From NCBI GenBank assembly GCA_023436175.1, contig JAEZKE010000081.1, forward strand, positions 1 to 26,020: a stretch of DNA of 26,020 bases, written 5' to 3'. Below, in pieces: positions 15,581 through 23,476 of the stretch. The position numbers and the translations under genes are program-made. The notes under the pieces were generated by a model. It made no database searches. It saw only the letters and a program-made list of their open reading frames with translations, and had not been told where the DNA came from. The stretch comes from Methanobacteriota archaeon (GTDB taxonomy: Archaea > Methanobacteriota > Methanobacteria > Methanobacteriales > Methanobacteriaceae). The stretch's first letter is position 1. Each line of letters starts with the position of its first letter.

Positions 15581-15835
15581 CAAAAATACAATTAAATTAT
15601 ATTATTAATATAAAGAACACTATTGACATATATAATTTAAATAGATGTTATTTACCTATTGTAAAAGTCAACAGGTGCTTATTATATGATTGGTTTGTAA
15701 AAAAAGCTAAAATTAAGTTTTTTAAGCAATAGATTAATTTATTTTCTTTCTTCTTTTGAAATACATTATTTTATATAGTATCAAAAATAAAAAATTATCT
15801 ATGCCTTTTTGTGGCTGTATTTAGGATGTGATGAC

Positions 15836-16060
15836 TTGTTTAGAGATAATTATGGAAGAGATAATAGAGGAAATTCAGCTCCTGTAAACGAAGGAGAAGA
15901 ATACGATGTTAAAATAGAAGATATGGGAAGAAGTGGAGACGGAATTGCTAAAATAGAAGGCTTCATAGTTTTTGTAAGTGGAGCTAAAAAAGGCGATGAA
16001 GTTAAAATTAGAATCAATTCTGTAAGAAGAAACTTTGCCTTTGCAGAAGTAGTAGAATAG
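15836..16060 (+). CDS. Stand-alone TRAM-domain protein
   Basis: A 74-residue archaeal TRAM protein, a small beta-barrel that binds RNA (tRNA and other structured RNAs) and has been proposed as a cold-shock-like RNA chaperone in methanogens. After a glycine/arginine/asparagine-rich N-terminus (FRDNYGRDNRGNSAPV) the domain runs YDVKIEDMGRSGDGIAKIEG, FIVFVSGAKKGDEVKIRI, FAFAEVVE. I choose TTG 15836, because homologues begin MFRDN or MFGKD-like and AGGATGTG lies 5 nt upstream. A longer frame from TTG 15809 has no ribosome site. Repeat R1 copy B begins about 210 bp downstream. Confidence 0.88.
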   Translation: MFRDNYGRDNRGNSAPVNEGEEYDVKIEDMGRSGDGIAKIEGFIVFVSGAKKGDEVKIRINSVRRNFAFAEVVE

Positions 16061-16270
16061 CTTAATTCAGGTTTTAAGTTAACTTTTAATGCTTTTAATC
16101 GGTATTAATGCTTTAAATTGTACTACAATTATGTTAGCTGTTTTTTTATAAGATGCCACGTCTTATCATTGAAACTACTGGTCATGAGCTTTTAAAATTT
16201 AATTTTCATTTAAATTTATCTATTTTTTAATTTTTTTACACGTATCAAAATTACTTTTTAAATGCTCTAA

Positions 16271-16710
16271 CTCCAGAAGCTTATAAAATAGTTTTAATAA
16301 TTTGAATAAATGATTGATAAAAGCGGTTTCAAATTATAGAGTAATTTCACCTTAAAACTAAATATATGCACCTTATGGGAGCAATTTCGAAGCTGAACTT
16401 AGATTTTTGACTCGCAAGTTTGAAAGGTGAAGCTTTTCATTTATAGAATCCATTAGCTAGATCCAGAAATTAGTTCTAAAAGAATAGCCTCTAACGAAAG
16501 TTTAGTGGTTAAAAAAAAATGATATATGATTCTTAAAAGAGTTCCAGAGGAGTAATGCAACGCTGAAGGACGGTGGTTCTACCACGGTACCACAAGTGAA
16601 TTCATTAAAAGGTATCTATCAAATGTGTTTTACTATGTGACCACAAATTAAATTCTATTTATGGCTTCTTTTTTATGAAATCAAATCAAACGGGTTCTCC
16701 AACGATTTTA
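16271..16710 (+). repeat. Dispersed repeat R1, copy B (longest copy)
   Basis: About 440 bp without an open frame. Left half: AAGCGGTTTCAAATTATAGA, then AAACTAAATATATGCACCTT, shared with copies A and C. Right half: ATAGAATCCATTAG, AGATCCAGAA, ATTCTTAAAAGAG, GGTACCACAAGTGAAT and AAAAGGT, shared with copy D. A local stem (GTGG/CCAC around 16,571-16,583) is present. The copies are co-oriented and lie 3' of genes. It may be a decayed mobile element or a structured RNA; I cannot tell which. The rest of 16,061-16,841 has no gene. Confidence 0.7.
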
Positions 16711-16805
16711 CTAACGGGCGAAAGAATTAATTTAACAACATATTTGCCCTATTAAATTCATGAGGATTTAACTAAATAACCATGCATCTTCTCAGGAGAA
16801 TACTG

Positions 16806-16857
16806 CGTCTAAGGACTGCAATTACCGCTTCGTGAATTATTTTAAAAATAAGATCTC
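16806..16857 (+). repeat. R2-like fragment (right part)
   Basis: GTCTAAGGACTGCAATTA followed by CGCTTCGTGAATTATTTTAA matches the right end of R2 copy b (18,090-18,140). It overlaps the last codons of the small membrane protein gene that ends at 16,842. Confidence 0.6.
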
Positions 16858-17012
16858 ACTAAAAAGTCAATTATCAATGTAATTCCAACTAAAAAACAAA
16901 GAGTAGCCCAAAGTAACGAATTATTGTATCTCTTACGTTTTATATATTTAAATAGAGATATAATACCTATAAATATCGCTAATAAACCCAGTATTAATGT
17001 TATAAAATCCAT
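16842..17012 (-). CDS. Small two-TM membrane protein, 56 residues
   Basis: Two hydrophobic segments (ITLILGLLAIFIGIISLF, about 4-21, and LLWATLCFLVGITLIIDFL, about 33-51) are separated by a basic loop KYIKRKRYNNS. No family is recognised. I prefer ATG 17012: a TATA-like TTTATATTTTATT lies about 25 bp upstream on the minus strand, which would give a leaderless transcript. A TTG at 17096 would add 28 residues. Both flanks are R2 repeat sequence, so the gene sits like a passenger between two repeat copies. Confidence 0.5.
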   Translation of the reverse strand: MDFITLILGLLAIFIGIISLFKYIKRKRYNNSLLWATLCFLVGITLIIDFLVRSYF

Positions 17013-17100
17013 GATAATTTTTTTTCTTAATAAAATATAAAGTATTTTCGGATTTTTTATTATTATATGCGTAAATATTTCTTTAAAGTAATTCAAGCTT

Positions 17101-17230
17101 GTTTCAGTACTGCAAATCTAGTTAATTATGTGTAAACATGGCAGTACTATGGCCTCTTGCAAATTTGAGAGAACTACATTTAATGACTGTAAATAATGCT
17201 TTGGAATTATTTTAAAAATAAGGTTTCAGT
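17101..17230 (+). repeat. Dispersed repeat R2, copy a
   Basis: About 130 bp beginning GTTTCAGTACTG, with central CAGTACTATGGCC and right end GGAATTATTTTAAAAATAAG. It aligns along its whole length with 18,021-18,150. It separates the small membrane protein from the secreted orphan, both on the minus strand. Confidence 0.7.
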
Positions 17231-17273
17231 AAATCTAATTGAAAAAAAAATTTAATAAAAAGAATAGTTAAAA

Positions 17274-17681
17274 TTATTTGAGCTTTTTATAGAATTTAGA
17301 GAAATTATGGGTTATTTTAGTTTTAACAGTGCTCATCATAGACATTAATCGGGGCATATTATACATTATTATTTCACCAGGCCTTTTTGGGGGAATACCA
17401 CCCGTACTGATGGTTCTCAGGTTTTCAATGCCTTGTTTTTGTTTTTTATAGTGGTAGTTTCCAGGTTCCTTAGATCGTTTATCTGATAACTTCGTTTTAT
17501 TGACCAAATTTTCAGCAGCAAAATCATTAGTCCCAACAATAGGATAATTCATTGAATTTTCAGCTGTAAAAGAGGGGATATCGCCTCCGGGACTGAAATT
17601 TACACCTGATACTGCCCCAGTAAACGTAGCCATTGAAAAAATTAAAGCTATTACAAAAGCTATCACTTTATTTTCATACAT
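17274..17681 (-). CDS. Secreted orphan protein with signal peptide
   Basis: 135 residues. The N-terminus is a classical signal peptide: MYENK, hydrophobic VIAFVIALIFSMATFTGAV, and a likely cleavage after the small residues near 24-26. The mature part is polar, Asn/Lys-rich and low in complexity, with NFSPGGDIPS, GGIPPKRPGEIIMY and a very basic C-terminus (KITHNFSKFYKKLK). No family recognised. ATG 17681 has AGGATAT 6 nt upstream and a good TATA box further up, so expression is likely. It may be cell-surface attached through its basic tail, but that is inference. Confidence 0.65.
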   Translation of the reverse strand: MYENKVIAFVIALIFSMATFTGAVSGVNFSPGGDIPSFTAENSMNYPIVGTNDFAAENLVNKTKLSDKRSKEPGNYHYKKQKQGIENLRTISTGGIPPKRPGEIIMYNMPRLMSMMSTVKTKITHNFSKFYKKLK

Positions 17682-17724
17682 GGTTTCATATCCTGTTCAA
17701 ATTAGTATAATCATATTTATTTTA

Positions 17725-17738
17725 ATTATATATAATAA
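17725..17738 (-). promoter_or_regulatory. TATA box for the secreted orphan
   Basis: TATTATATATAATT on the minus strand, about 44 bp upstream of ATG 17681, consistent with a start of transcription about 20 nt before the ATG. Confidence 0.45.
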
Positions 17739-17922
17739 ATATTAAGAATAATTTACTATTTTACCCTTATTTTTTGAAAGAAATAAAAGCAGCGGCTTAT
17801 ACTCCTATTTTTGTAGTATCATAACGTATGATATCTATAAAAAATAATAAACGGAAAGGCGAAGCAGCACCCCCGATATTAAATTATCAAAACTATTTTC
17901 ATAAAATTCGCCCTTCGATCCA

Positions 17923-18150
17923 TAAAATAAATTTAATTGTTTTTTAGCTGTAGCCCCTATCAGAATCAAACATGTTTCCAAAAAGTGGAGTAAATAATTT
18001 TTTAAAGAAAGTATGGGCATGTTTCAGTACAGTAAATTGAATTGATTGCGGCAAATATGGAGTACTATAACCCATTGCAGAGTTGAGAAGGCTGTGTCTA
18101 AGGATTGCAATTATCGCTTCGCAAATTATTTTTAAAATAATTTTTCAATG
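17923..18150 (+). repeat. Composite repeat R4+R2, copy b
   Basis: R4 (17,923-18,020) contains TTAGCTGTAGCCCCTATCAG and TGTTTCCAAAAAGTGGAGTA. R2 (18,021-18,150) contains GTAAATTGAATTGATT and GGAGTACTATAACCC. The same two blocks in the same order recur at 19,845-20,020. A 61-codon open frame on the minus strand inside it is a by-product of the repeat. It fills the gap before the CDF gene. Confidence 0.7.
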
Positions 18151-18223
18151 AAATTAGAAATAGAAAAATTCTAAATTCAATAAATTTATAATAATAATCA
18201 ACTGGTTATTGGTGGAGATTCTG

Positions 18224-19087
18224 TTGAAAGAATATTACCGTACGGTAAGAAGAGTTCTAATTTTTATTTTGGTACTCAATATAATTGTTGCTTTAGCTAA
18301 AGTTCTTTACGGTTGGTATTCTAATTCTTTGAGTATGCTTTCTGATGGTTTCCATTCCTTTTTTGATGGTGCATCTAATGTAGTGGGGATTATTGGAATT
18401 ACATTGGCATCAAGACCAGCAGATAAAGACCATAAATACGGGCATTGGAAAATAGAAACATTTGCTTCTATAATAATTGCGTTATTCTTATTTTTAGTGT
18501 GTTTTGAGGTTGTTCAATCAGCTGTAACCCGTTTTTTTAACCCTTCATCACCTGAGATAACATCAATTAGTTTTTTTGTGATGGGAATAACTATTCTAAT
18601 TAACGCGGGTGTTTCATTTTATGAATACAAAAAGGGGCGTGAAATAGATAGTAAGATTCTTATTGCAGATTCAATGCATACTCGAAGTGATATATATGCG
18701 TCGATAGCTGTTATATTTGGGTTTTTTGCAATTATTGCAGGATATATATGGGTAGATCCCCTTATAGCATTATTGATAGCAATATTGATAGCTAAAACAG
18801 GGATTGGGATAATAAGGGAAAGTTCTGAGGTTCTGCTGGATAAATCAGTTATAGATGATGAGGTTGTTGAAAAAATTGTAAAATCCGTGCCTGATGTTAT
18901 TGAATGCCATGCAATAAGAACTCGGGGAAAAAAGTCCCAAACATATATAGATCTGCATATCACAGTTGATCCTCGTTATTCTATTGAAGAAGCACATCAT
19001 ATAGGTAATAAAGTAGAATTAAAAATTAAAAAATCCATTCCAGGAGTAAAAGAAGTTTTAATACACTTAGAACCAGAAACAGATTGA
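18224..19087 (+). CDS. Cation diffusion facilitator (CDF) metal exporter
   Basis: A 287-residue CDF antiporter exporting divalent metals such as Zn or Mn in exchange for protons, at the cytoplasmic membrane. Six transmembrane segments precede a cytosolic ferredoxin-like dimerisation domain (about 205-287). The transport site shows paired HxxxD motifs: H44/D48 in SDGFHSFFDG and H152/D156 in ADSMHTRSD. GHWKIET follows TM2, as in the family. I choose TTG 18224 because GGTGGAGAT (18211-18219) is 4 nt upstream; TTG 18209 lies before that site. Metal specificity is not decided by sequence. It is bordered by repeats R2 (left) and R3 (right). Confidence 0.92.
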   Translation: MKEYYRTVRRVLIFILVLNIIVALAKVLYGWYSNSLSMLSDGFHSFFDGASNVVGIIGITLASRPADKDHKYGHWKIETFASIIIALFLFLVCFEVVQSAVTRFFNPSSPEITSISFFVMGITILINAGVSFYEYKKGREIDSKILIADSMHTRSDIYASIAVIFGFFAIIAGYIWVDPLIALLIAILIAKTGIGIIRESSEVLLDKSVIDDEVVEKIVKSVPDVIECHAIRTRGKKSQTYIDLHITVDPRYSIEEAHHIGNKVELKIKKSIPGVKEVLIHLEPETD

Positions 19088-19142
19088 AATTATTTCAAAA
19101 TTTTGCAATTGTAAAATAGTTAAAGCAAACCAGACTTATTCA

Positions 19143-19232
19143 ATGTGCAATAACTGAATTTACATGAATCTAAAATTATCCCTCACACCTCCACCAACCT
19201 TAGATAATGGGCTACGCCCCAAAATGCCCCAT
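19143..19232 (+). repeat. Dispersed repeat R3, copy 1
   Basis: About 90 bp: GTGCAATAACTGAA, ATGAATCTAAAATTATC, CACCTCCACC, then GGGCTACGCCCCAAAATGCCCC. It matches 21,022-21,110 in order. The GGGC/GCCC part can form a short stem. The gap of about 300 bp between the CDF and response-regulator genes holds no other feature. Confidence 0.65.
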
Positions 19233-19388
19233 ATTTATAAAAAATAGCTGTAATTTATTATTTATTATCTCAATAGGCTTGATAGAAACTTATTTTAATA
19301 ATTTAATCTTATTTTTTTTCTAGATATAATACAAATATTGTACGAAGTTAATAATACTAAAAGAAACAAATATTATTACGGTGATCTT

Positions 19389-19835
19389 TTGGAACCTATA
19401 GATCTTATGGAAGTATTGATAGTAGAAGATAACCTTGCAGACGCTCGCCTTATAATAGAAGCTTTTGATGGTTTTGCTGTTAAACATAATATTAATGTAG
19501 TTGAAAATGGTGTAGAAGCTACTGATTATTTATTTAAAAAAGGTAAGTATAAAGACAGTAAAACTCCTCATTTGATTTTATTAGATTTAAATTTACCTTT
19601 GAAAGATGGTCGAGCTGTGCTTAAAGAGGTTAAAAACGATGAAAAACTAAGATTAATACCTGTAATTATATTAACAACTTCTCAAAATGAAGATGACGTA
19701 TGTGAAGCTTATAAAAACTATGCAAACGCATATATATCTAAACCTACTGATTTTGAAGAGTTTGAAAGAGTCGTAAACATTTTTGAAGAGTTCTGGTTTA
19801 AAATGGCATTATTACCAAGGTGTGGAATTGATTAA
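19389..19835 (+). CDS. Rcp1-like single-domain response regulator 1
   Basis: A 148-residue receiver domain with no output domain. The acidic pocket is E13-D14 (VLIVEDN), the phosphoacceptor is D66 (LILLDLNLP), T96/T97 is the switch threonine region (IILTTSQ), and K118 is in YISKP. The C-terminal FEEFWFKMALLP is typical of Rcp1-type regulators that pair with phytochrome or hybrid histidine kinases. I choose TTG 19389, because a perfect GGTGATC (19380-19386) lies just upstream; internal ATG 19407 is an alternative. No kinase gene is adjacent; the nearest candidate is at 23,911-25,041. Repeat R4 starts about 10 bp after the stop. Confidence 0.88.
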   Translation: MEPIDLMEVLIVEDNLADARLIIEAFDGFAVKHNINVVENGVEATDYLFKKGKYKDSKTPHLILLDLNLPLKDGRAVLKEVKNDEKLRLIPVIILTTSQNEDDVCEAYKNYANAYISKPTDFEEFERVVNIFEEFWFKMALLPRCGID

Positions 19836-19844
19836 AAGACAGTA

Positions 19845-20020
19845 TAAATATAAATCTAATTGTTCCTTTAGCTGTAACCCCTGACAGAACCAAAATTGTT
19901 TCCAAAAATTGAATAAATGTTTTTTAAGCAAGTGGAGCCTGTTCCAGTTTAGTAAATTGAATTGATTATCTTAACATGGTAGTACTATAACCCCTTGCAG
20001 AATCTTAGAATTTATTATTT
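19845..20020 (+). repeat. Composite repeat R4+R2, copy c
   Basis: R4 block with TTTAGCTGTAACCCCTGACAG and TTGTTTCCAAAAATTGA, then the R2 block with AGTAAATTGAATTGATT and TAGTACTATAACCCCTTGC, joined as in copy b. The right part of R2 differs from copies a and b but matches copy d (CAGAATCTTAGAATTTATTA). Confidence 0.7.
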
Positions 20021-20144
20021 AAATAATATGTAGTAAAAACACATTTTATCCTTTTAATTCCTTTTTTGGGCACTAAAATCTTTTAGAAATTTATATATTA
20101 AGTAAAATACATAATTAACGTGACTCAAGTATGAGGTGAAAATA

Positions 20145-20387
20145 ATGAAATTTGACCCTAAAAAAATGTTAGACGATACATTAGACCAAATGAGCCAAAG
20201 TAATAGAGGATATGATGACAGGCGCAGAGATTACGGGCGCGAAGGCGACGTAGATGATTTAATCTACAGCATATCTAGAGATGTGGAAGAAATTAGATTA
20301 AAAAATAGAGAGTTGAATGATCGTATTAGTGATTTAGATAGGAAATTCAGTCGTTTAAAAGAGTTAATGAGGAATAGACGACATTAA
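20145..20387 (+). CDS. Small coiled-coil protein, 80 residues
   Basis: No named family recognised. The N-terminal half is polar and rich in Asp, Arg and Tyr (SNRGYDDRRRDYGREGDVDD). The C-terminal half is a heptad-like coiled coil (VEEIRLKNRELNDRISDLDR, about residues 49-68, continuing to a basic RNRRH end). It probably oligomerises, perhaps with nucleic-acid contacts through the basic end. ATG 20145 is chosen for the strong GAGGTGA (20134-20139) 5 nt upstream, the same ribosome-site type as the histones. It lies between the two response regulators and has its own leader. Confidence 0.65.
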   Translation: MKFDPKKMLDDTLDQMSQSNRGYDDRRRDYGREGDVDDLIYSISRDVEEIRLKNRELNDRISDLDRKFSRLKELMRNRRH

Positions 20388-20492
20388 TCTTTAAAGTAAC
20401 TAATTTTTATAATTTAATATACTTTATTCCTTTTTCACAATTCATCAACTTATTTTGAGTTAATCAATACATAATTTAAGAAAGGAATTAAA

Positions 20493-20954
20493 ATGAGCAG
20501 CAATGAAAACGTGGATATTCTATTAATAGAAGATAATCCTGCAGATAGATGTTTAATAGTAGAGGTATTAAGAAGCTGCAATTTAACCAAAGTTAAATGC
20601 CTTAGTACTGGTACAGCTGCTATGGATTACTTATATAATCGAAACGAATATAAAAATTGTAAAAAACCATCGTTAATTTTATTAGACTTTCAATTACCTA
20701 TGAAAAGTGGCTTAGAAGTACTTGAAGAAATTAAAACAGATAATAAGTTAAAATGCACCCCTGTAATTATATTAACTGGGGCTGTCGATGATTATGATAA
20801 AAATGAGTCATATGAATGTCGTGCAAACGCTTATATAACTAAATCACTTGATTTCGATCAATTCAGGAAGGATATGTGTATTTTTGTAAATTTCTGGTTT
20901 AATATTGTATCATTACCAAAGATAGATGAAGATAAACCCCGTATGATTAAGTAA
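20493..20954 (+). CDS. Rcp1-like single-domain response regulator 2
   Basis: A 153-residue receiver domain, paralogous to the regulator at 19,389. The pocket is E13-D14 (LLIEDNPAD), phosphoacceptor D65 (LILLDFQLP), T95 (IILTGA) and K117 (YITKS). The usual K-P pair is K-S here, and a cysteine-rich surface (SCN, NCKK, LKC, YEC, DMC) is unusual for the group. NFWFNIVSLP near the end is the Rcp1-type tail. ATG 20493 follows AAAGGAAT. The last codons and stop (AAG TAA) run into repeat R2 copy d, so the repeat may have set the C-terminus. Confidence 0.88.
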   Translation: MSSNENVDILLIEDNPADRCLIVEVLRSCNLTKVKCLSTGTAAMDYLYNRNEYKNCKKPSLILLDFQLPMKSGLEVLEEIKTDNKLKCTPVIILTGAVDDYDKNESYECRANAYITKSLDFDQFRKDMCIFVNFWFNIVSLPKIDEDKPRMIK

Positions 20955-21115
20955 ATTGAATTGATTGTCTGCAAACAAGGGAGTACTATAGCCCCTTTGC
21001 AGAATCTTAGAATTTATTAAAGGTGCAAAAACTGAAGTTCGCATAAATCTAAAACTATCTCTTGCACTTAACCCTCCTTTGATAAGAGGCTCCGCCCCAG
21101 AATACCCTTATGAGA
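20949..21115 (+). repeat. Repeats R2 (copy d) and R3 (copy 2), contiguous
   Basis: R2 copy d begins inside the stop region of response regulator 2 (AAGTAAATTGAATTGATT). Its core pairs TCTGCAAA with TTTGCAGA around GGGAGTACTATAGCCC, a stem-loop. R3 copy 2 follows (GTGCAAAAACTGAA, ATAAATCTAAAACTATC, AGGCTCCGCCCC). The junction with R2 is direct. Confidence 0.65.
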
Positions 21116-21245
21116 TGGTATTACTAGTTTTCTCTCTAATCATCAATATCTTTAAAAATATTATCTATTTTAATTAGAAAACAGAATTAATTTATATTAA
21201 ATATTTTATTAATTATTAATAAATAATGGCATAAAGGATGAAATA

Positions 21246-21320
21246 ATGGAAGAAACGGATAAACTTACAGCGGAAAACCAATTTAAAATATTTGACAATA
21301 TACCTGAAGGTATAAGGTAA
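21246..21320 (+). pseudogene. Remnant of a PAS-type sensor protein N-terminus
   Basis: A 24-codon frame: MEETDKLTAE, then NQFKIFDNIPEGIR and a stop. The FDNIPEGI motif is how many PAS domains of archaeal histidine kinases begin. GGATGA sits 4 nt before the ATG, a proper ribosome site, so a real start of a longer gene seems to have been cut short. After 21,320 I see no continuation of a PAS domain in any frame. The rest of 21,116-21,580 holds only the histone promoter. Confidence 0.4.
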
Positions 21321-21527
21321 GGGTTCAACATTTTATTTTATAATACCTGCTAGATTAAAGGGATTTTAGGCATATTTAATAGTATTGAATAACTATCTAA
21401 CTTAGCTTTATGTTTTAAGTTATATATTAACCCTATTTTTTTATTTTATATCGAAATAAGCGTATGGATTAGTTTTAAATGAATAGTAATTTTATAATTT
21501 TTAAAATAATCCCAAAATAAACGATAA

Positions 21528-21537
21528 TTTTATATGA
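21528..21537 (+). promoter_or_regulatory. TATA box for histone 2
   Basis: TTTTATATGA about 45 bp before ATG 21581, preceded by an A-rich BRE-like stretch. Confidence 0.4.
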
Positions 21538-21580
21538 TATGGTTTACAAAAGATATAATAATAAAAATGAGGTGATATGT

Positions 21581-21787
21581 ATGAGTGAATTGCCATTAGC
21601 TCCAGTTGGAAGAATCATAAAAAATGAAGGTCGTCTAAGAGTAAGTGAAGACGCAACAGAAACTTTAGCAAAAGCTTTAGAAACTAAAGGTGAAGAAATT
21701 GCTGTAGAAGCTGTTAAACTTGCAAAGCACGCTGGAAGAAAAACAGTTAAAGCATCAGATATTGAATTGGCTACTAAAATTTTATGA
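21581..21787 (+). CDS. Archaeal histone (HMf family), paralogue 2
   Basis: A 68-residue histone fold with the same landmarks as the first histone (LPLAPVGRIIKNEG, GEEIAVEAVKLAKHAGRK, VKASDIELA). Differences are NEGRLRVSEDATETLAKALETK in place of NAGAQRISDDARDELTKVLEEM, so the first loop and central helix differ in charge, and the C-terminus is short (TKIL). ATG 21581 follows GAGGTGAT by 4 nt, exactly the layout of histone 1; an upstream ATG at 21539 is in frame but lacks this support. The two paralogues could form homo- and heterodimers with different DNA-wrapping behaviour. This copy lies in a repeat-rich area. Confidence 0.95.
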   Translation: MSELPLAPVGRIIKNEGRLRVSEDATETLAKALETKGEEIAVEAVKLAKHAGRKTVKASDIELATKIL

Positions 21788-21990
21788 AACTTTTTATTTG
21801 AAACTCAAAATTCTATTCTATTTTAAAAACATAATGAAACACTTGATGATTGGGGTTTATTTAAAATCCCCCTCATTTCCACCTATTTTTAAGCTTTATG
21901 AATTCATAAAAAATTAGTTTTCATATGCTCTTGCCCAAAGTGCTTGAAATATGGTAATAATGTTATAATCATTGCTTTTGGAGTATATTT

Positions 21991-22130
21991 GATAAAAGCG
22001 GTTTCAAATTTAATAGAGTAATTTTACCTGAAACTAAATATATGCACCTTATGGAAGCAATTCAAGAAGCATAATTTATATTTTTGCTGGTGAGTTTGAA
22101 AGGTGAAAGTTTTCATGTTTCTGGAAAGGA
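21991..22130 (+). repeat. Dispersed repeat R1, copy C (left half)
   Basis: GATAAAAGCGGTTTCAAATT, then AAACTAAATATATGCACCTT, ATGGAAGCAATTC, GAGTTTGAAAGGTGAA and TTTTCAT, in step with copy B (16,314-16,440). Copy C stops where the right half of B would begin. The rest of 21,788-22,325 shows no gene. Confidence 0.7.
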
Positions 22131-22325
22131 TCAATCTAAGATTTCAAGTAAACGGTGGAAATAAAGTATAATGTAAACAATCAAACAATATATTTTTTAA
22201 GATAATGAAAAAACAGCATATTAAATGAATAAGATTGTAATTATCATTATTTTAAGCTTTTAATAAAATATATTGAAATTAGTAATTAAAAAAATATTTA
22301 ATATTTTTCTAATAGATATTATTAT

Positions 22326-23008
22326 ATGTCACAGAAATCTTCTGACGTTGATGAGGATCTTGAAAGTCGTGTTGAGCAAGATAAGGATCTTAAAAGTCGT
22401 GTTGAACTTGAGATTAGGGATAAAAATCGTCTGGAAACTTTTGTGGATGGAGTTTTTGCTATTGCTATCACTCTTTTGGTTTTGGAATTTGTAGTTCCAG
22501 TTTTACCAGATTCTAATGTGGCTATTTTAGATTATTTGGACAGCTTATGGATTAAATTTTTAGGATATTTCCTTGCTTTTTTCTTTTAGGAATCTAATTA
22601 AATAGTCATAGTAGACAGTTTAGAAATATAGAATATGCTGATCAGTATCTTTGGTGGCTTAATATAGTGTTTTTATCTTTTATTGTACTTGTACCATTTG
22701 TTACATCAATTTGGGTTGAATATGGAAATACTACGGTTGGGGTTTTGTTTTTCCATTTTGATATTCTTATTTCGGGTCTTTTACTGTATATTAACTGGTC
22801 ATATGTAAAAAAACATAAATATCTTCTCAGAAAGAATATAACTTCCAGATCAATTAAAAGTATTAATTACAGGAATTTATCTATCGCTATTGCCTCTCTT
22901 ATTGCTATATGCTTCGCTTTTTTCACACCACTTTTAAGTAATGTGGCATATTTATTTATCTTACTAATTATGTTTATTACTCCTATTCTTAACAAAAGAA
23001 TGAAGTAA
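22326..23008 (+). pseudogene. TMEM175-family (DUF1211) channel gene, frameshifted
   Basis: Two frames make one protein. Frame 1 (from ATG 22326) ends in FLAFFF at 22,589 and contains RLETFVDGVFAIAITLLVLE, the pore-lining motif of TMEM175 potassium channels (the usual FSD is FVD here). Frame 2 continues with SRQFRNIEYADQYLWWLNIV, VPFVTSIW and further TM segments to RMK at 23,008. Between about 22,580 and 22,605 there is a frameshift and, in frame 2, a TAA where a helix should continue; a few bases seem lost. The N-terminus has a tandem repeat (DLESRVEQ, DLKSRVEL). No ribosome site is obvious. This is a decayed gene unless a sequencing error created the shift. Confidence 0.78.
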
Positions 23009-23250
23009 AAAAAGGAATTTAATCCTCTCCTTTTCACTTTTAATGACTCATTAAAAACATTGCAACTGCAATTAATAACCGAAACAGTGAAATTATCGTT
23101 ATCAAAATTCTAACCATGAATCTGGTTTGGTTTAAAATTCTTTTTCTCTTTTGGAGTTTGCTTAACTAATTATAATTATAAATAATCCTTAATTTTGAGA
23201 TATTTAGGTATTTCAACGTATTAAATGCTTTTTTCTGTAACAAAGATGAG

Positions 23251-23430
23251 TGACCTTTTATAGAATCCCTTAGTTGGATCCAGAATATAGTCCTAGAATA
23301 GTAGCCCCTAGCGGGGTTAAATAGTTTAGAAAAATGACGGATTAGATTCTTAAAAGAGCTTGAGAGGAGCCTTCAAGAAAAGCACGGTAGTTCTATTGAA
23401 GGTACCACAAGTGAATCCATAAAAGGTGCT
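23251..23430 (+). repeat. Dispersed repeat R1, copy D (right half)
   Basis: ATAGAATCCCTTAG, GGATCCAGAA, ATTCTTAAAAGAG, GGTACCACAAGTGAAT and AAAAGGT match the right half of copy B (16,443-16,612). It starts close to where copy C's similarity ends, so copies C and D look like two parts of one B-like element separated by the TMEM175 relic. The remainder of 23,009-23,476 has no supportable gene. Confidence 0.7.
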
Positions 23431-23476
23431 ATTGAATTTAAAGGGAGTAGTTAAGATAATTTAAATATTAAGAGAA

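Noticed and set aside
16560..16620. tRNA-like sequence around GGTGGTTCTACCACGG in R1 copy B
   Set aside because: It forms a short stem, but there is no cloverleaf, no TTCGANT-type T arm in register and no acceptor pairing. Copy D has lost the stem.
17835..18020. 61-codon open frame on the minus strand
   Set aside because: It ends inside repeat R4, which recurs at 19,845 without the frame. There is no ribosome site and no family resemblance.
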